From Paenibacillus_AA sp045062745 (lineage in GTDB: Bacteria > Bacillota > Bacilli > Paenibacillales > NBRC-103111): a DNA stretch of 64,000 nucleotides. Positions within the stretch are counted from its first letter, which is position 1. Every line of letters begins with the position of its first letter. The DNA lies in assembly GCF_045062745.1 (NCBI RefSeq), contig NZ_JBJGED010000013.1, positions 1 through 64,000 of the forward strand. Direction: 5' to 3'. Under the pieces are notes generated by a model. The model searched no databases, was not told where the DNA came from, and worked only from the letters and a program-made list of their open reading frames with translations. Both the position numbers and the translations under genes were made by a program. Shown here one piece after another: positions 1-8,327 of the stretch.

Positions 1-1
1 G

Positions 2-247
2 TCCGACAAGCTGGCCGGTTACGGGTACGCGACCCGGGGACGCACCGAGGAAGACCGGCGCGTGGTGATGCTGGAGATCACGGCTCAGGGAAGGGAGGCG
101 CTCGAGAAGTACCATCAGAAGCGGTCCGACATTCGCAACTTGTATTTCAAGGATTTGCCCGATGAGGATATCCGGCACCTGGTGCGGATTTTCAAGCAAG
201 TGCTGCACAATTACGAAGAGCGGGAGAAAGGAGCGGACGAGAGCTAA
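2..247 (+). CDS. MarR-family transcriptional regulator, C-terminal part
   Basis: The gene enters from the left edge and only about 81 residues are visible. They read as the wing of a MarR winged helix (GYATRGRTEEDRRV), the following strand with LEITAQGREAL, and the C-terminal dimerisation helix, which is the normal order in MarR proteins. The stop overlaps the start of the downstream MFS exporter by one base (TAATG), so the two are translationally coupled. Local drug-sensing repression of the exporter is the usual arrangement for such pairs and is inferred here. The N-terminus and DNA-recognition helix lie outside the window. Confidence 0.85.
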   Translation, partial: SDKLAGYGYATRGRTEEDRRVVMLEITAQGREALEKYHQKRSDIRNLYFKDLPDEDIRHLVRIFKQVLHNYEEREKGADES

Positions 248-1929
248 TGGAGCATCTGGATCAAAAGAAAAAGATTACGATCATGATCTCGATCATGGCT
301 ACGATGCTGTTCGCGGCTTTGAATCAGACGATCGTCGGCACCGCGCTGCCGCGTATCATCGCCGAGCTCGGCGGGATGGAATATTACAGCTGGGTGTTCA
401 CGATCTACATGCTGACGTCCAGCATTACGACGATTCTGGTCGGCAAGCTGTCCGACATGTACGGGCGCAAGCCGTTCATCCTGACCGGCATCGCCATCTT
501 CATCACCGGGTCGTTCTTATCCGGGACGTCGGGCACGATCATTCAACTGGTGGTCTATCGGGGCATTCAGGGCTTCGGGGCCGGGATGATCATGTCGACG
601 GCGTTCGCTTCGATCGGCGATTTGTTCGCCCCTCGCGAGCGGGGCCGGTGGCAAGGGCTGATGAGCGCTTCGTTCGGCTTGGCCAGCGTATTCGGTCCGA
701 CCTTGGGCGGATACATCGTCGACCACTTTGAATGGCATTGGGTGTTCTGGGTGTTCCTCCCGGTCGGGCTGATCGCGATGGGGCTTATCTGGAGCTTGTT
801 CCCCACCGTGCCGCGCAAGGAGAAGGCGTCCATCGACTACGCGGGCTCACTCTTCCTTACATTGACGATGGTGCCTATGCTGCTCGCGTTCTCCTGGGCC
901 GGCTCGAAGTACGCGTGGGGATCGGCGCAAGTGCTCGGGTTGTTCGCCGCCGCGGTTATCGCCCTGCTCGTCTTCTTGTTCATCGAACGGGCGGCGCGCA
1001 ATCCGGTCTTGCCGCTATCCTTGTTCCGCAGCTCGATCTTCACCGTCTCGAATGCGTCGGGCTTCTTGCTCGGAGCCGGGATGTTCGGCGCCATTATGTA
1101 TATGCCGTTCTTCGTGCAGGGTGTCCTCGGAACGTCGGCGACGAACTCCGGTTTCGTCACGATGCCGATGATGCTGAGCCTGGTGATCGGCAGCGCGCTG
1201 GGCGGGCAGATCATCTCTCGGACGGGCAAATACAAATGGCTCGCCTTCGCGGGCATGACCTTCATGACCGTCGGGCTGCTGCTCATGTCGTTCATGACGG
1301 CGTCAACTTCGATGGGGCTCATCGTTGCCTACATGATTATGGTCGGCACCGGGGTCGGCTTCGGGATGCCGGTGTTCACGCTCACCGTGCAAAATGCGGC
1401 GGAGCCGCGCCTGCTCGGCGTAGCGACGGCATCGTCCCAGCTGTTCCGCTCGCTCGGCGGGACGATCGGGGTGTCGCTTATGGGGACGGTGCTGGCGCAC
1501 CGGATCGCGACACGGATGATGGAGCTCGGCGGAACGGAGGCGGCTGCCGGGCCGGCGCCAAGCGTAAGTCCGGACGTCGCGGAGAGACTGAAGGCACTCG
1601 GCAACCCGCAGCTGCTGCTCGATCCGCCTAAGCTGGCGGAGCTGCGCGAGACGTTCCCGGAATCGATGCGCGGAATGTTCGACAACCTCGTCGCCAAGCT
1701 GCATGATGCGCTCGGCTACGGGTTATCCGGGGTATTCCTGACCGGCTGCTTCATCGTGACGGGGGCGCTCGTGCTGACGCTGTTCCTGAAGGAAGTGCCG
1801 CTCAGTAGCGCGATGAAGCGTAAAGGCGAAGAGGGGCAGGCACCAGCTCCCACACCGACATCCCCGACATCCCCTACGGCTCCTGCCGGTGCGGGCACAG
1901 GGGCAACACAAGCGAATGCAGGCGGCTAA
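247..1929 (+). CDS. MFS drug exporter, DHA2 (EmrB/QacA) type
   Basis: A 560-residue integral membrane protein with about 14 hydrophobic segments, the count expected for the DHA2 proton-drug antiporter family. The loop between TM2 and TM3 carries GKLSDMYGRKP, the MFS motif A, and TM5 contains the glycine-rich GPTLGG motif C of drug antiporters. A long loop near residues 420-470 precedes the last segment. The C-terminal ~35 residues are a low-complexity Pro/Thr/Ala/Gly tail that is probably disordered. It overlaps the preceding marR gene by one base and is probably controlled by it. The substrate cannot be read from the sequence. Confidence 0.9.
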   Translation: MEHLDQKKKITIMISIMATMLFAALNQTIVGTALPRIIAELGGMEYYSWVFTIYMLTSSITTILVGKLSDMYGRKPFILTGIAIFITGSFLSGTSGTIIQLVVYRGIQGFGAGMIMSTAFASIGDLFAPRERGRWQGLMSASFGLASVFGPTLGGYIVDHFEWHWVFWVFLPVGLIAMGLIWSLFPTVPRKEKASIDYAGSLFLTLTMVPMLLAFSWAGSKYAWGSAQVLGLFAAAVIALLVFLFIERAARNPVLPLSLFRSSIFTVSNASGFLLGAGMFGAIMYMPFFVQGVLGTSATNSGFVTMPMMLSLVIGSALGGQIISRTGKYKWLAFAGMTFMTVGLLLMSFMTASTSMGLIVAYMIMVGTGVGFGMPVFTLTVQNAAEPRLLGVATASSQLFRSLGGTIGVSLMGTVLAHRIATRMMELGGTEAAAGPAPSVSPDVAERLKALGNPQLLLDPPKLAELRETFPESMRGMFDNLVAKLHDALGYGLSGVFLTGCFIVTGALVLTLFLKEVPLSSAMKRKGEEGQAPAPTPTSPTSPTAPAGAGTGATQANAGG

Positions 1930-1955
1930 TCTGCCGCGCCGCGTTCGGGAGGGAG

Positions 1956-2336
1956 TCAACTGCCAAGCAGCTTAGTCACCCGCTCCATGAATTGATGCGG
2001 ATCGATCGGCTTTGAGATGAAGTCGTTCACCCCGGCATGAATCGCTTGACGCACATGGTTAAGACTGGAATCGCCCGTTACGATCAACACGGGGATCGAA
2101 GAGGTGAGGGGCGACGCCTTCAAGCTCTCCAGAGCGTTCAAGCCGTTCATGCCGGGCAAGTTCCAATCGACGATAATGAGGTTGTATTGGGCTTGGGCGG
2201 CGCGCTGCTTGAAGAACGTTTCGGCGTCCTCGAACAGGTCGACTTGATCCTCGTTCAGCTCCAGCATTTGCTTGACGAGCAAGCGGAACGGGGGGCTGTC
2301 GTCAATGACAGCGATTTTGCGGTATAATGGCTTCAT
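1956..2336 (-). CDS. Stand-alone response regulator receiver (CheY-like)
   Basis: A 126-residue protein that is only a receiver domain. The acidic pair D12-D13, phospho-acceptor D57 (IIVDWNLPGMNG), T87 (VTGD) and K109 (SKP) are all present, so it should be phosphorylatable. There is no output domain. It is divergent from, and only 47 bp away from, an HPt-domain gene, which suggests the two exchange phosphoryl groups. No sensor kinase lies next to them. The gene ends 26 bp after the convergent MFS exporter stop, with no obvious terminator between. Confidence 0.9.
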   Translation of the reverse strand: MKPLYRKIAVIDDSPPFRLLVKQMLELNEDQVDLFEDAETFFKQRAAQAQYNLIIVDWNLPGMNGLNALESLKASPLTSSIPVLIVTGDSSLNHVRQAIHAGVNDFISKPIDPHQFMERVTKLLGS

Positions 2337-2383
2337 GGCGAATTCCTTTCCTTGGATAAATGGCCACTAGGAGGCATGCCGAG

Positions 2384-2731
2384 ATGTCGACTCCCGAATT
2401 CGAGAGCAAGATGAAACGGATTATCAAACAATCGCAGCAGCTGTATATCGTGGACGCCGCTCAGCGCATCGAGAACGTGCTTCAGGCCTTAGAAGCGTGG
2501 AAAGCGGGGGCTTCCGAGACGGCGGCTGCCGTACAGTCCATCCACATGCAGGTCCATGCGATGAAGGGCGTGGCGCTTACTATCCATTTTGAACCAATGC
2601 ATCATATTTGTGAAGCAATCATTTTCCTGCTGGAACAGCAAAATTTGCAGGAGGCGGAGCCGCTCCTCCGTCAGCTCCCCGACCGGCTGAAGTCCTGTCA
2701 AGCGATCATGGGGGAAGAAGTTGACAATTGA
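2384..2731 (+). CDS. Small HPt (histidine phosphotransfer) domain protein
   Basis: A 115-residue, all-helical protein with the HPt signature H-x-M-K-G at H58-G62 (VHAMKG) followed by a long helix. It would relay phosphoryl groups between a kinase and the divergently encoded receiver protein. I start it at the ATG at 2384 because AGGAGG (2369-2374) lies 9 bases upstream; an in-frame codon at 2360 has no such site. The stop codon lies just inside the promoter of the alaS leader. HPt assignment rests on the H-x-M-K-G motif and helix pattern; overall similarity to characterised HPt proteins is weak. Confidence 0.72.
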   Translation: MSTPEFESKMKRIIKQSQQLYIVDAAQRIENVLQALEAWKAGASETAAAVQSIHMQVHAMKGVALTIHFEPMHHICEAIIFLLEQQNLQEAEPLLRQLPDRLKSCQAIMGEEVDN

Positions 2732-2750
2732 TTCCGGCCTTCCTTATAAT
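2721..2750 (+). promoter_or_regulatory. Sigma-A promoter for the alaS leader
   Basis: TTGACA at 2721-2726 and TATAAT at 2745-2750, both perfect consensus hexamers, are separated by 18 bp. Transcription should start near 2757 and run through the T-box leader. The -35 box overlaps the last codons of the HPt gene. Confidence 0.85.
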
Positions 2751-2756
2751 AAAGAG

Positions 2757-3085
2757 ATATCAACCGACATTTGTTTATAGGGCAAGACGTAGACGAAATC
2801 GAGTAGGCCGTAGTCCTTGCGCTAGAGAGAAAGCTCCGGTGACCGTCTGTTGCAGGCGGAGCTGTGCTGAGAGAGCTTTTCGTAAGAAGGATGGCTGAAC
2901 GCTAATTTCCGAGTGCGGGCGAAGCCGGGATCATCGCGATCTCCGAAGAAATCCGCCGGTTATGGGGCCGTTATCTTCCTTCTCAAGGCGATTGTCCGTG
3001 AGCGCTCAGGCGCGGTCGGGCAATAACCAGGGTGGTACCGCGAGTCGAGCTCGTCCCTGTTCATCAGGGGCGGGCTTTTCTGTTG
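2757..3085 (+). promoter_or_regulatory. T-box riboswitch (alanyl) upstream of alaS
   Basis: The leader carries the near-universal T-box sequence GGTGGTACCGCGA at 3031-3043. Downstream is a 12-bp terminator hairpin (3048-3059 with 3065-3076) followed by TTTT. Upstream is a long Stem I region with an AGAGAG-type bulge (about 2823-2830). Uncharged tRNA-Ala pairing with the specifier loop and the T-box bulge would form the antiterminator and switch alaS on. The specifier is probably GCT at 2901-2903, followed by the usual purine, but I have not folded Stem I so that codon is tentative. Confidence 0.9.
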
Positions 3086-3140
3086 TTTTCCCAATTGGGT
3101 CAGTAGGAATCAAATACGATTTAAATGGAGGCTGTCGGGT

Positions 3141-5762
3141 ATGAAAGCAAGTGAGATTCGTCGCAAATGGTTGGAGTTCTTCGCAAGCAAAGGCCACAAG
3201 ATCGAACCGAGCGCCTCGCTCGTGCCGCATAACGATCCGTCGCTGCTCTGGATCAACGCCGGCATGGCGCCGCTCAAGGCGTATTTCGACGGGCGCGTGA
3301 AGCCGGAGAATCCGCGCATCGCCAACTCGCAGAAGTGCATCCGCACGAACGACATCGAGAACGTGGGCAAGACGCGCCGTCACCATACGTTCTTCGAGAT
3401 GCTGGGCAACTTTTCGATCGGCGACTATTTCAAGGAAGAAGCGATAACGTGGGCTTGGGAGTTTCTGACCGACCCGCAATGGATCGGCTTCGATCCGAAC
3501 CGACTGTCCGTCACCGTCTATCCGGAGGACGAAGAGGCGTTTGCGTTCTGGAACAAGAAGATCGGCATTCCGGAGAACCGCATCTACAAGCTGCAGGACA
3601 ACTTCTGGGACATCGGCGAAGGCCCTTGCGGCCCTTGTACGGAAATTTTCTACGACCGGGGCGACAAGTACGGCGACCTGAACGATCCGGAATGCTGGCC
3701 GGGCGGCGAGAACGAGCGGTTCCTCGAAGTGTGGAACCTCGTCTTCTCGCAATTCAATCATAACAAGGACGGCAGCTATACACCGCTGCCGAATAAAAAC
3801 ATCGATACCGGCGCCGGCCTAGAGCGGTTCGCTTCCATCCTGCAGGACGTCGACTCGAACTTCGATACGGACTTGTTCCAGCCGATCATTCAGGAGACGT
3901 GCCGTCTCGCCGGCATTCGCTACGGCGAGAAGGCTGAATTCGACGTGGCGCTGAAGGTGATCGCCGACCACATCCGGACGGTCGCGTTCTCCGTCGGCGA
4001 CGGCGTACTGCCGTCGAACGAAGGCCGCGGCTACGTCATCCGCCGCCTGCTGCGCCGCGCGGTCCGATACGGCAAGGTGATCGGCATCGACAAGCCGTTC
4101 CTGTACCAGCTGACCGCGGTCGTAGGCAATATCATGGGCGTCTACTACCCGGAAGTCGTCGAGAAGCGCGAGTTCATCGAGAAGGTGATCCGCACGGAGG
4201 AAGAGCGGTTCCACGAGACGCTGTCGGACGGACTCGCCATCCTCAGCGGCATGATCGCCGAAGCCCGTTCAGCCGGCTTTGACAAGATCAGCGGCGCGAA
4301 CGCGTTCAAGCTGTACGACACGTACGGCTTCCCGCTCGATCTGACCGAGGACTTCGCGGCGGAGAACGATCTGGGCGTCGATCGCGAAGGGTTCGAAGCC
4401 GAGATGGAGGAGCAGCGCAGCCGCGCGCGTTCCGCCCGCCAGGAGACGGGCAGCATGAAGGTACAAGGCGGAGCGCTGGCCGATTTTACGGTTAAAAGCG
4501 AGTTTGTTGGTTATACTGAATTGGTAACAACTGCTAAAGTGACGGCGATCGTCCACGATAACACGTTCGTCGATCTGATCGGTACCGGCGAGACGTGCCA
4601 GATTGTGCTGGACCGTACTCCGTTCTATGCGGAGAGCGGCGGGCAAGTGAGCGACCGCGGCGTCATTCGGGGCAATGGCTTCGAGGCGAATGTGGAGGAT
4701 GTGTTCAAGGCGCCACACGGCCAGCATGTGCACGCGGTGACGATCACGAGCGGCACGGCTCGCGCAGGCGAGCCGGTGACCGCCGAGGTCGCCGGAGCCG
4801 CCCGCGAAGCGATCGTGAAGAATCACACCGCGACGCACCTGCTGCACCGGGCGCTCAAGCAAGTGCTGGGCGAGCATGTGAACCAAGCCGGCTCGCTCGT
4901 AGAGCCGGACCGGCTGCGGTTCGACTTCTCGCACTTCGGCAGCATTACGGCCGAAGAGCTGGCCGACATCGAGCGCCGGGTGAACGAGCAGATCTGGAAG
5001 CAAACGCCGGTCGTGATCGAATCGAAGCCGATCGCCGAAGCGAAGGCGATGGGGGCGATGGCCCTGTTCGGCGAGAAGTACGGAGACGTCGTCCGCGTCG
5101 TGCAGGTCGGCGACTACAGCATCGAGCTGTGCGGCGGCTGCCACGTGCGCAACACGGCCGAGATCGGCCTGTTCAAACTCGTGAGCGAGAGCGGCATCGG
5201 CTCTGGCGTGCGCCGGATCGAGGCGGTGACCGGCCGGGGCGCGTACATGTACATGGAGCAACAGCTCGGGCTTCTTAAGGAAGCGGCCGGCTTGCTGAAG
5301 GCCGGTATCGCGGACGTGCCGAAGCGCGTCGAATCGCTGCAGCAGCAGCTGCGCGAGCTCGGGCGCGAGAACGAGTCGCTCCGCGGCAAGCTGAGCGCGG
5401 TCGAGGCCGGTTCGCTGACCGACCGCGCCAAGACGGTAGGCGGCGTCACGCTGCTCGCTGCCCAAGTGAATGCGGCCGACATGGATTCGCTCCGCCTGAT
5501 CGTCGATCAGGCGAAGGCGAAGCTCGGCTCGGCCGTCATCGTGCTCGGCGCGGTGAGCGACGACAAGGTGAACTTGGTCGCGGCGGTCACGCCGGACCTC
5601 GTGGCGAAGGGGCACCACGCCGGCAAGCTGGTGAAGGAAGCCGCGGCGGTATGCGGCGGCGGAGGCGGCGGGCGCCCGGATATGGCGCAGGCCGGCGGCA
5701 AGGATCCTTCCAAGCTGGGCGCCGCGCTCGAGACGGTCGAACGGATGTTAATGGGACAGTAA
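3141..5762 (+). CDS. alaS: Alanyl-tRNA synthetase
   Basis: A full-length 873-residue class II synthetase that charges tRNA-Ala. The N-terminus KASEIRRKWLEFFASKGH and GMAPLK lead the catalytic core. The editing domain contains HTATH at about residues 562-566 and CGGCH at 664-668, the zinc-dependent site that clears Ser- and Gly-tRNA-Ala. The C-terminal DHHA1-type domain ends with the typical GGGGGGRPDMAQAGG glycine loop. It sits under a T-box leader and is followed by ireB and ruvX, the standard Firmicute order. The start ATG follows GGAG at 3126-3129. Confidence 0.98.
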   Translation: MKASEIRRKWLEFFASKGHKIEPSASLVPHNDPSLLWINAGMAPLKAYFDGRVKPENPRIANSQKCIRTNDIENVGKTRRHHTFFEMLGNFSIGDYFKEEAITWAWEFLTDPQWIGFDPNRLSVTVYPEDEEAFAFWNKKIGIPENRIYKLQDNFWDIGEGPCGPCTEIFYDRGDKYGDLNDPECWPGGENERFLEVWNLVFSQFNHNKDGSYTPLPNKNIDTGAGLERFASILQDVDSNFDTDLFQPIIQETCRLAGIRYGEKAEFDVALKVIADHIRTVAFSVGDGVLPSNEGRGYVIRRLLRRAVRYGKVIGIDKPFLYQLTAVVGNIMGVYYPEVVEKREFIEKVIRTEEERFHETLSDGLAILSGMIAEARSAGFDKISGANAFKLYDTYGFPLDLTEDFAAENDLGVDREGFEAEMEEQRSRARSARQETGSMKVQGGALADFTVKSEFVGYTELVTTAKVTAIVHDNTFVDLIGTGETCQIVLDRTPFYAESGGQVSDRGVIRGNGFEANVEDVFKAPHGQHVHAVTITSGTARAGEPVTAEVAGAAREAIVKNHTATHLLHRALKQVLGEHVNQAGSLVEPDRLRFDFSHFGSITAEELADIERRVNEQIWKQTPVVIESKPIAEAKAMGAMALFGEKYGDVVRVVQVGDYSIELCGGCHVRNTAEIGLFKLVSESGIGSGVRRIEAVTGRGAYMYMEQQLGLLKEAAGLLKAGIADVPKRVESLQQQLRELGRENESLRGKLSAVEAGSLTDRAKTVGGVTLLAAQVNAADMDSLRLIVDQAKAKLGSAVIVLGAVSDDKVNLVAAVTPDLVAKGHHAGKLVKEAAAVCGGGGGGRPDMAQAGGKDPSKLGAALETVERMLMGQ

Positions 5763-5862
5763 TTGTGAATTTTTCTCGCGGGGAAAGGAATTTTACCCGC
5801 TATAGAGAATAATACAGTTAATAGACGTACTATTCGTGTTAGTTTTGGGGGGTGGCTGGGCG

Positions 5863-6123
5863 ATGAACCATATGGACAAAACGATGAAATTCGACGTGAA
5901 AGCAGAAGAAATCGAGACATCGTCCAAGGAAGTCCTGTTGACGGTATACGACGCGCTTCAAGAGAAAGGCTACAACCCGATCAACCAGATCGTGGGCTAC
6001 CTGCTCTCGGGCGATCCGGCCTTCATCCCGCGCCATAACAACGCCCGCAGCTTGATTCGCAAACGGGAGCGGGACGAACTGATCGAAGAGTTGGTCCGGA
6101 GCTACTTGCAGCACAACAAATGA
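5863..6123 (+). CDS. ireB: IreB family regulatory protein (UPF0297, YrzL)
   Basis: An 86-residue protein almost identical in pattern to UPF0297 members: DKTMKF near the N-terminus, then EVLLTVYDALQEKGYNP and YLLSGDPAFIPRHNNAR. In Enterococcus, IreB is a substrate of the IreK Ser/Thr kinase and affects cephalosporin resistance; that role is family knowledge. The ATG at 5863 gives the usual family length and follows a G-rich site at 5847-5853. The stop overlaps the ruvX start in ATGA, so the two are coupled. Confidence 0.93.
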   Translation: MNHMDKTMKFDVKAEEIETSSKEVLLTVYDALQEKGYNPINQIVGYLLSGDPAFIPRHNNARSLIRKRERDELIEELVRSYLQHNK

Positions 6124-6539
6124 TTCGCATCCTGGGTCTCGACTACGGGGACAAAACGATCGGGGTTGCGGTCAGTGATGCGTTCGGTTGGACGGCGCAG
6201 GGGATTGAGACGATTCGGAGGAAGAAGCCCGAAGACGACATGAACCGGCTTGGTGAGCTAGTGCGGGCGTACGAGGTCACCGAGATCGTCGTCGGCCTCC
6301 CGAAGAACATGGACGGGACGGTTGGACCGAGAGGCGAAATTTGCCTCGCATTCGCGGATACGCTTAAGGAAACCCTACATTTGCCGGTGCACCTATGGGA
6401 TGAAAGGCTGACGACCGTTTCCGCGGAGCGTACGTTGCTGGAAGCGGATGTGAGCCGCAAGAAACGCAAGCAGGTCATCGACAAGATGGCCGCGGTGTTC
6501 ATTTTGCAAGGGTTTCTGGACTACAAATCGAAGAGGTGA
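6120..6539 (+). CDS. ruvX: RuvX/YqgF family RNase H-like nuclease
   Basis: A 139-residue protein of the YqgF family with the RNase H-like fold. Visible signatures are GLDYGDKTIGVAVSD at the N-terminus (first acidic residue D8), EIVVGLPKNMDGT, the WDERLTT motif, and the C-terminal DKMAAVFILQGFLD segment with the last acidic residue. Family members act in 16S rRNA 5' end processing or as candidate Holliday junction resolvases. Its ATG overlaps the ireB stop, and it is followed with minimal spacing by two DUF1292 genes, as in Bacillus. Confidence 0.94.
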   Translation: MIRILGLDYGDKTIGVAVSDAFGWTAQGIETIRRKKPEDDMNRLGELVRAYEVTEIVVGLPKNMDGTVGPRGEICLAFADTLKETLHLPVHLWDERLTTVSAERTLLEADVSRKKRKQVIDKMAAVFILQGFLDYKSKR

Positions 6540-6547
6540 GGTGTACC

Positions 6548-6853
6548 ATGGCCAAGGACGAGAAGCAGCACGTGGATGAACCGGAAATCATTTTCATCCC
6601 GGACGAGGACGGCAACGAAGAAGAGTTCGAAGTGATCATGAAGTTCGAGCTCGACGATTCGGACAAAAAATATATGATGGTGGTCCCGGTAGACGGCGAC
6701 GAGGAAACCGACGAGGTGTACGCGTTCCGTTATGAAGAGGACGGAGACGACCTGCAGCTGTTCACGATTGAAGACGAAGCCGAGTGGGACATGGTGGAAG
6801 AAACGTTCAACACGCTCGTAGCCGAACTGGAGCAAGAGGACAAAAAATCATGA
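6548..6853 (+). CDS. DUF1292 family acidic protein (YrzB-like)
   Basis: A 101-residue, strongly acidic protein (many Asp and Glu in both halves) matching the DUF1292/YrzB pattern: EIIFIPDEDGNEEEFEVIMKF, then LFTIEDEAEWDMVEETF near the end. I start it at the ATG at 6548, where GAGGTGAGG at 6534-6542 serves as ribosome site; an upstream in-frame start would place that site inside the gene. The function of the family is unknown. It is the first of two adjacent DUF1292-like genes, overlapping the second in ATGA. Confidence 0.9.
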   Translation: MAKDEKQHVDEPEIIFIPDEDGNEEEFEVIMKFELDDSDKKYMMVVPVDGDEETDEVYAFRYEEDGDDLQLFTIEDEAEWDMVEETFNTLVAELEQEDKKS

Positions 6854-7155
6854 GTGCGAACGCCTTCCCGAATGCGGTCGAGGTTCGGGTGCTTCGGGAT
6901 CTGTACGGGAACGACATCGTTCTGTTCGACGAGCAAGGCGAATCAACGGTACACCGGATCGTGACGGAATTCGAGCTGGACGCTCAAGTGTATGCGGCTT
7001 TGCAGTCGGAAGCGCTCCGCAAGGAGCAGGAAGTGGCCCTGTTCAAGGTGAATGTGAAGCCGGGGGAAGAGCCGGAACTGGAAACGATTGAAGACGACGA
7101 CGAATGGGAGACCGTCTCCGAGATTGTCGACGATCGGATGTTTCCCTCGAACTGA
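6850..7155 (+). CDS. Second DUF1292-like protein
   Basis: A 101-residue protein that follows the plan of its upstream neighbour: a strand pair (VLRDLYGNDIVLFDEQG), an EFELDAQVYAAL segment, and a C-terminal LETIEDDDEWETVSEIVDD tail comparable to TIEDEAEWDMVEE. This suggests an old tandem duplication. The ATG at 6850 overlaps the preceding stop (ATGA). A strong terminator follows at 7182, so this closes the alaS-proximal operon. The role is unknown. Confidence 0.85.
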   Translation: MSANAFPNAVEVRVLRDLYGNDIVLFDEQGESTVHRIVTEFELDAQVYAALQSEALRKEQEVALFKVNVKPGEEPELETIEDDDEWETVSEIVDDRMFPSN

Positions 7156-7181
7156 ACACATGCGTTTTCGACATTTCGACG

Positions 7182-7211
7182 ACCCCGCGATCATTCGTGG
7201 GGTTGTTTTAC
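7182..7211 (+). terminator. Rho-independent terminator after the ireB-ruvX-DUF1292 operon
   Basis: A 9-bp stem ACCCCGCGA (7182-7190) / TCGTGGGGT (7195-7203), with a TCAT loop and one G-T pair, is followed by TGTTTTA. Confidence 0.8.
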
Positions 7212-7248
7212 TCTGATGCGGCTTTAGAGTCCGGGAGACGGGAGAGCG

Positions 7249-8322
7249 ATGACAATACGAAGACAACTCAAGTGGACGCTTTGGACCGTCGCCATCCTTC
7301 TGCTGGTGGGATTTGGCACGGCGGTAGGGATCGGCGCGTACGCGGCGTCTCAGCTGCAGCCGGTCGAGGCAACCGGGGAAGAGCGGACGCTCGTCATCCC
7401 GCCGGGTACCGGGTCTGCGCGAATCGCAGAGCTGCTGGAGCAGCAGGGCCTCATTCGTAATGCGTTCATTTTTCAAGTATACTTGAAGTATAAGGGCGAA
7501 GGCTCCAGGTTTCAGGCAGGCGAGTACCGGTTCCAGCCCGGGGAAGCGCCGGATACGATCATCGCCCGCTTGAATGCGGGCGATATCGTGAAAGAGGACA
7601 TGCTCCGCTTCACGATCCCCGAAGGGTTCACCGTTCTGCAGATAGCGGACAAGCTGAGCGAACAAGGTATCGTGCAGAAGGAGGCGTTCCTGCAGGCGGC
7701 GGACGCTCCGGCCGGGTTCTCGGGCGCGCATCCATGGGTCGCTCAAATACCGGCTGGCGGACTGCTGAAGCACCGCTTGGAGGGCTACTTGTTCCCGGAG
7801 ACGTACGAGCTGAAGAAGGGCAGCACCGAGACCGACATGATCGACCGGATGCTGGTGGAGCTCGACCGCAAGCTGGGCGGGCTGCCTGCGGACTGGCCGG
7901 ACCGTCTAGCGGCGAGCGGGCTGAGCTTCCACGAAATGCTGACGGTGGCGTCGCTCGTCGAGCGCGAAGTGGTGGTCGACGAGGAGCGCGCGCTTGTGGC
8001 CGGTGTCATTCTGAACCGGCTGAAGCAAGGGATGAAGCTGCAGATCGACGCTACGGTGCAGTATTTGCTCGATAAGCCGAAGGAACGGCTATTCGAGAAA
8101 GACCTGCAGCTTCAGAACCCTTATAATACGTATTGGGCATCAGGGTTGCCGCCGGGCCCGATCGCGAGCCCCAGCCTCAAGTCGATTCAAGCGGCCTTAT
8201 ATCCGGCCGAGACCCGTTACTTGTTCTACGTGACGAAGAAGGACGGGACCCAATCGCACTACTTTGCCGAGACGTATGAACAGCACTTGGCTAACATTGA
8301 ACTGAGCAACAAGAAGAGGTGA
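7249..8322 (+). CDS. mltG: Endolytic murein transglycosylase MltG (YceG-like)
   Basis: A 357-residue membrane-anchored enzyme that cleaves nascent peptidoglycan strands and so limits glycan length. One N-terminal TM helix spans about residues 10-33. A LysM-like region follows (LVIPPGTGSARIAELLEQQGLI), then the YceG domain with YLFPETYEL and ASLVEREV, in which E238 is the expected catalytic Glu, and DATVQY plus NPYNTYWASGLPPGPIASP. All family hallmarks are intact. The stop overlaps a possible GTG of the next gene, though that gene more likely starts at a TTG 6 bp downstream. Confidence 0.95.
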   Translation: MTIRRQLKWTLWTVAILLLVGFGTAVGIGAYAASQLQPVEATGEERTLVIPPGTGSARIAELLEQQGLIRNAFIFQVYLKYKGEGSRFQAGEYRFQPGEAPDTIIARLNAGDIVKEDMLRFTIPEGFTVLQIADKLSEQGIVQKEAFLQAADAPAGFSGAHPWVAQIPAGGLLKHRLEGYLFPETYELKKGSTETDMIDRMLVELDRKLGGLPADWPDRLAASGLSFHEMLTVASLVEREVVVDEERALVAGVILNRLKQGMKLQIDATVQYLLDKPKERLFEKDLQLQNPYNTYWASGLPPGPIASPSLKSIQAALYPAETRYLFYVTKKDGTQSHYFAETYEQHLANIELSNKKR

Positions 8323-8327
8323 TTCCC

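Noticed and set aside
4269..5618. A long minus-strand open frame (449 codons) across alaS, and similar ones opposite tyrS (31728-32945), the FtsH-like gene (12559-14025) and the ceramidase-like gene (22723-24333).
   Set aside because: All are mirror frames of GC-rich coding sequence. They have Arg/His/Ala-rich composition and no family motifs, and the opposite strand holds a well-recognised gene in each case.
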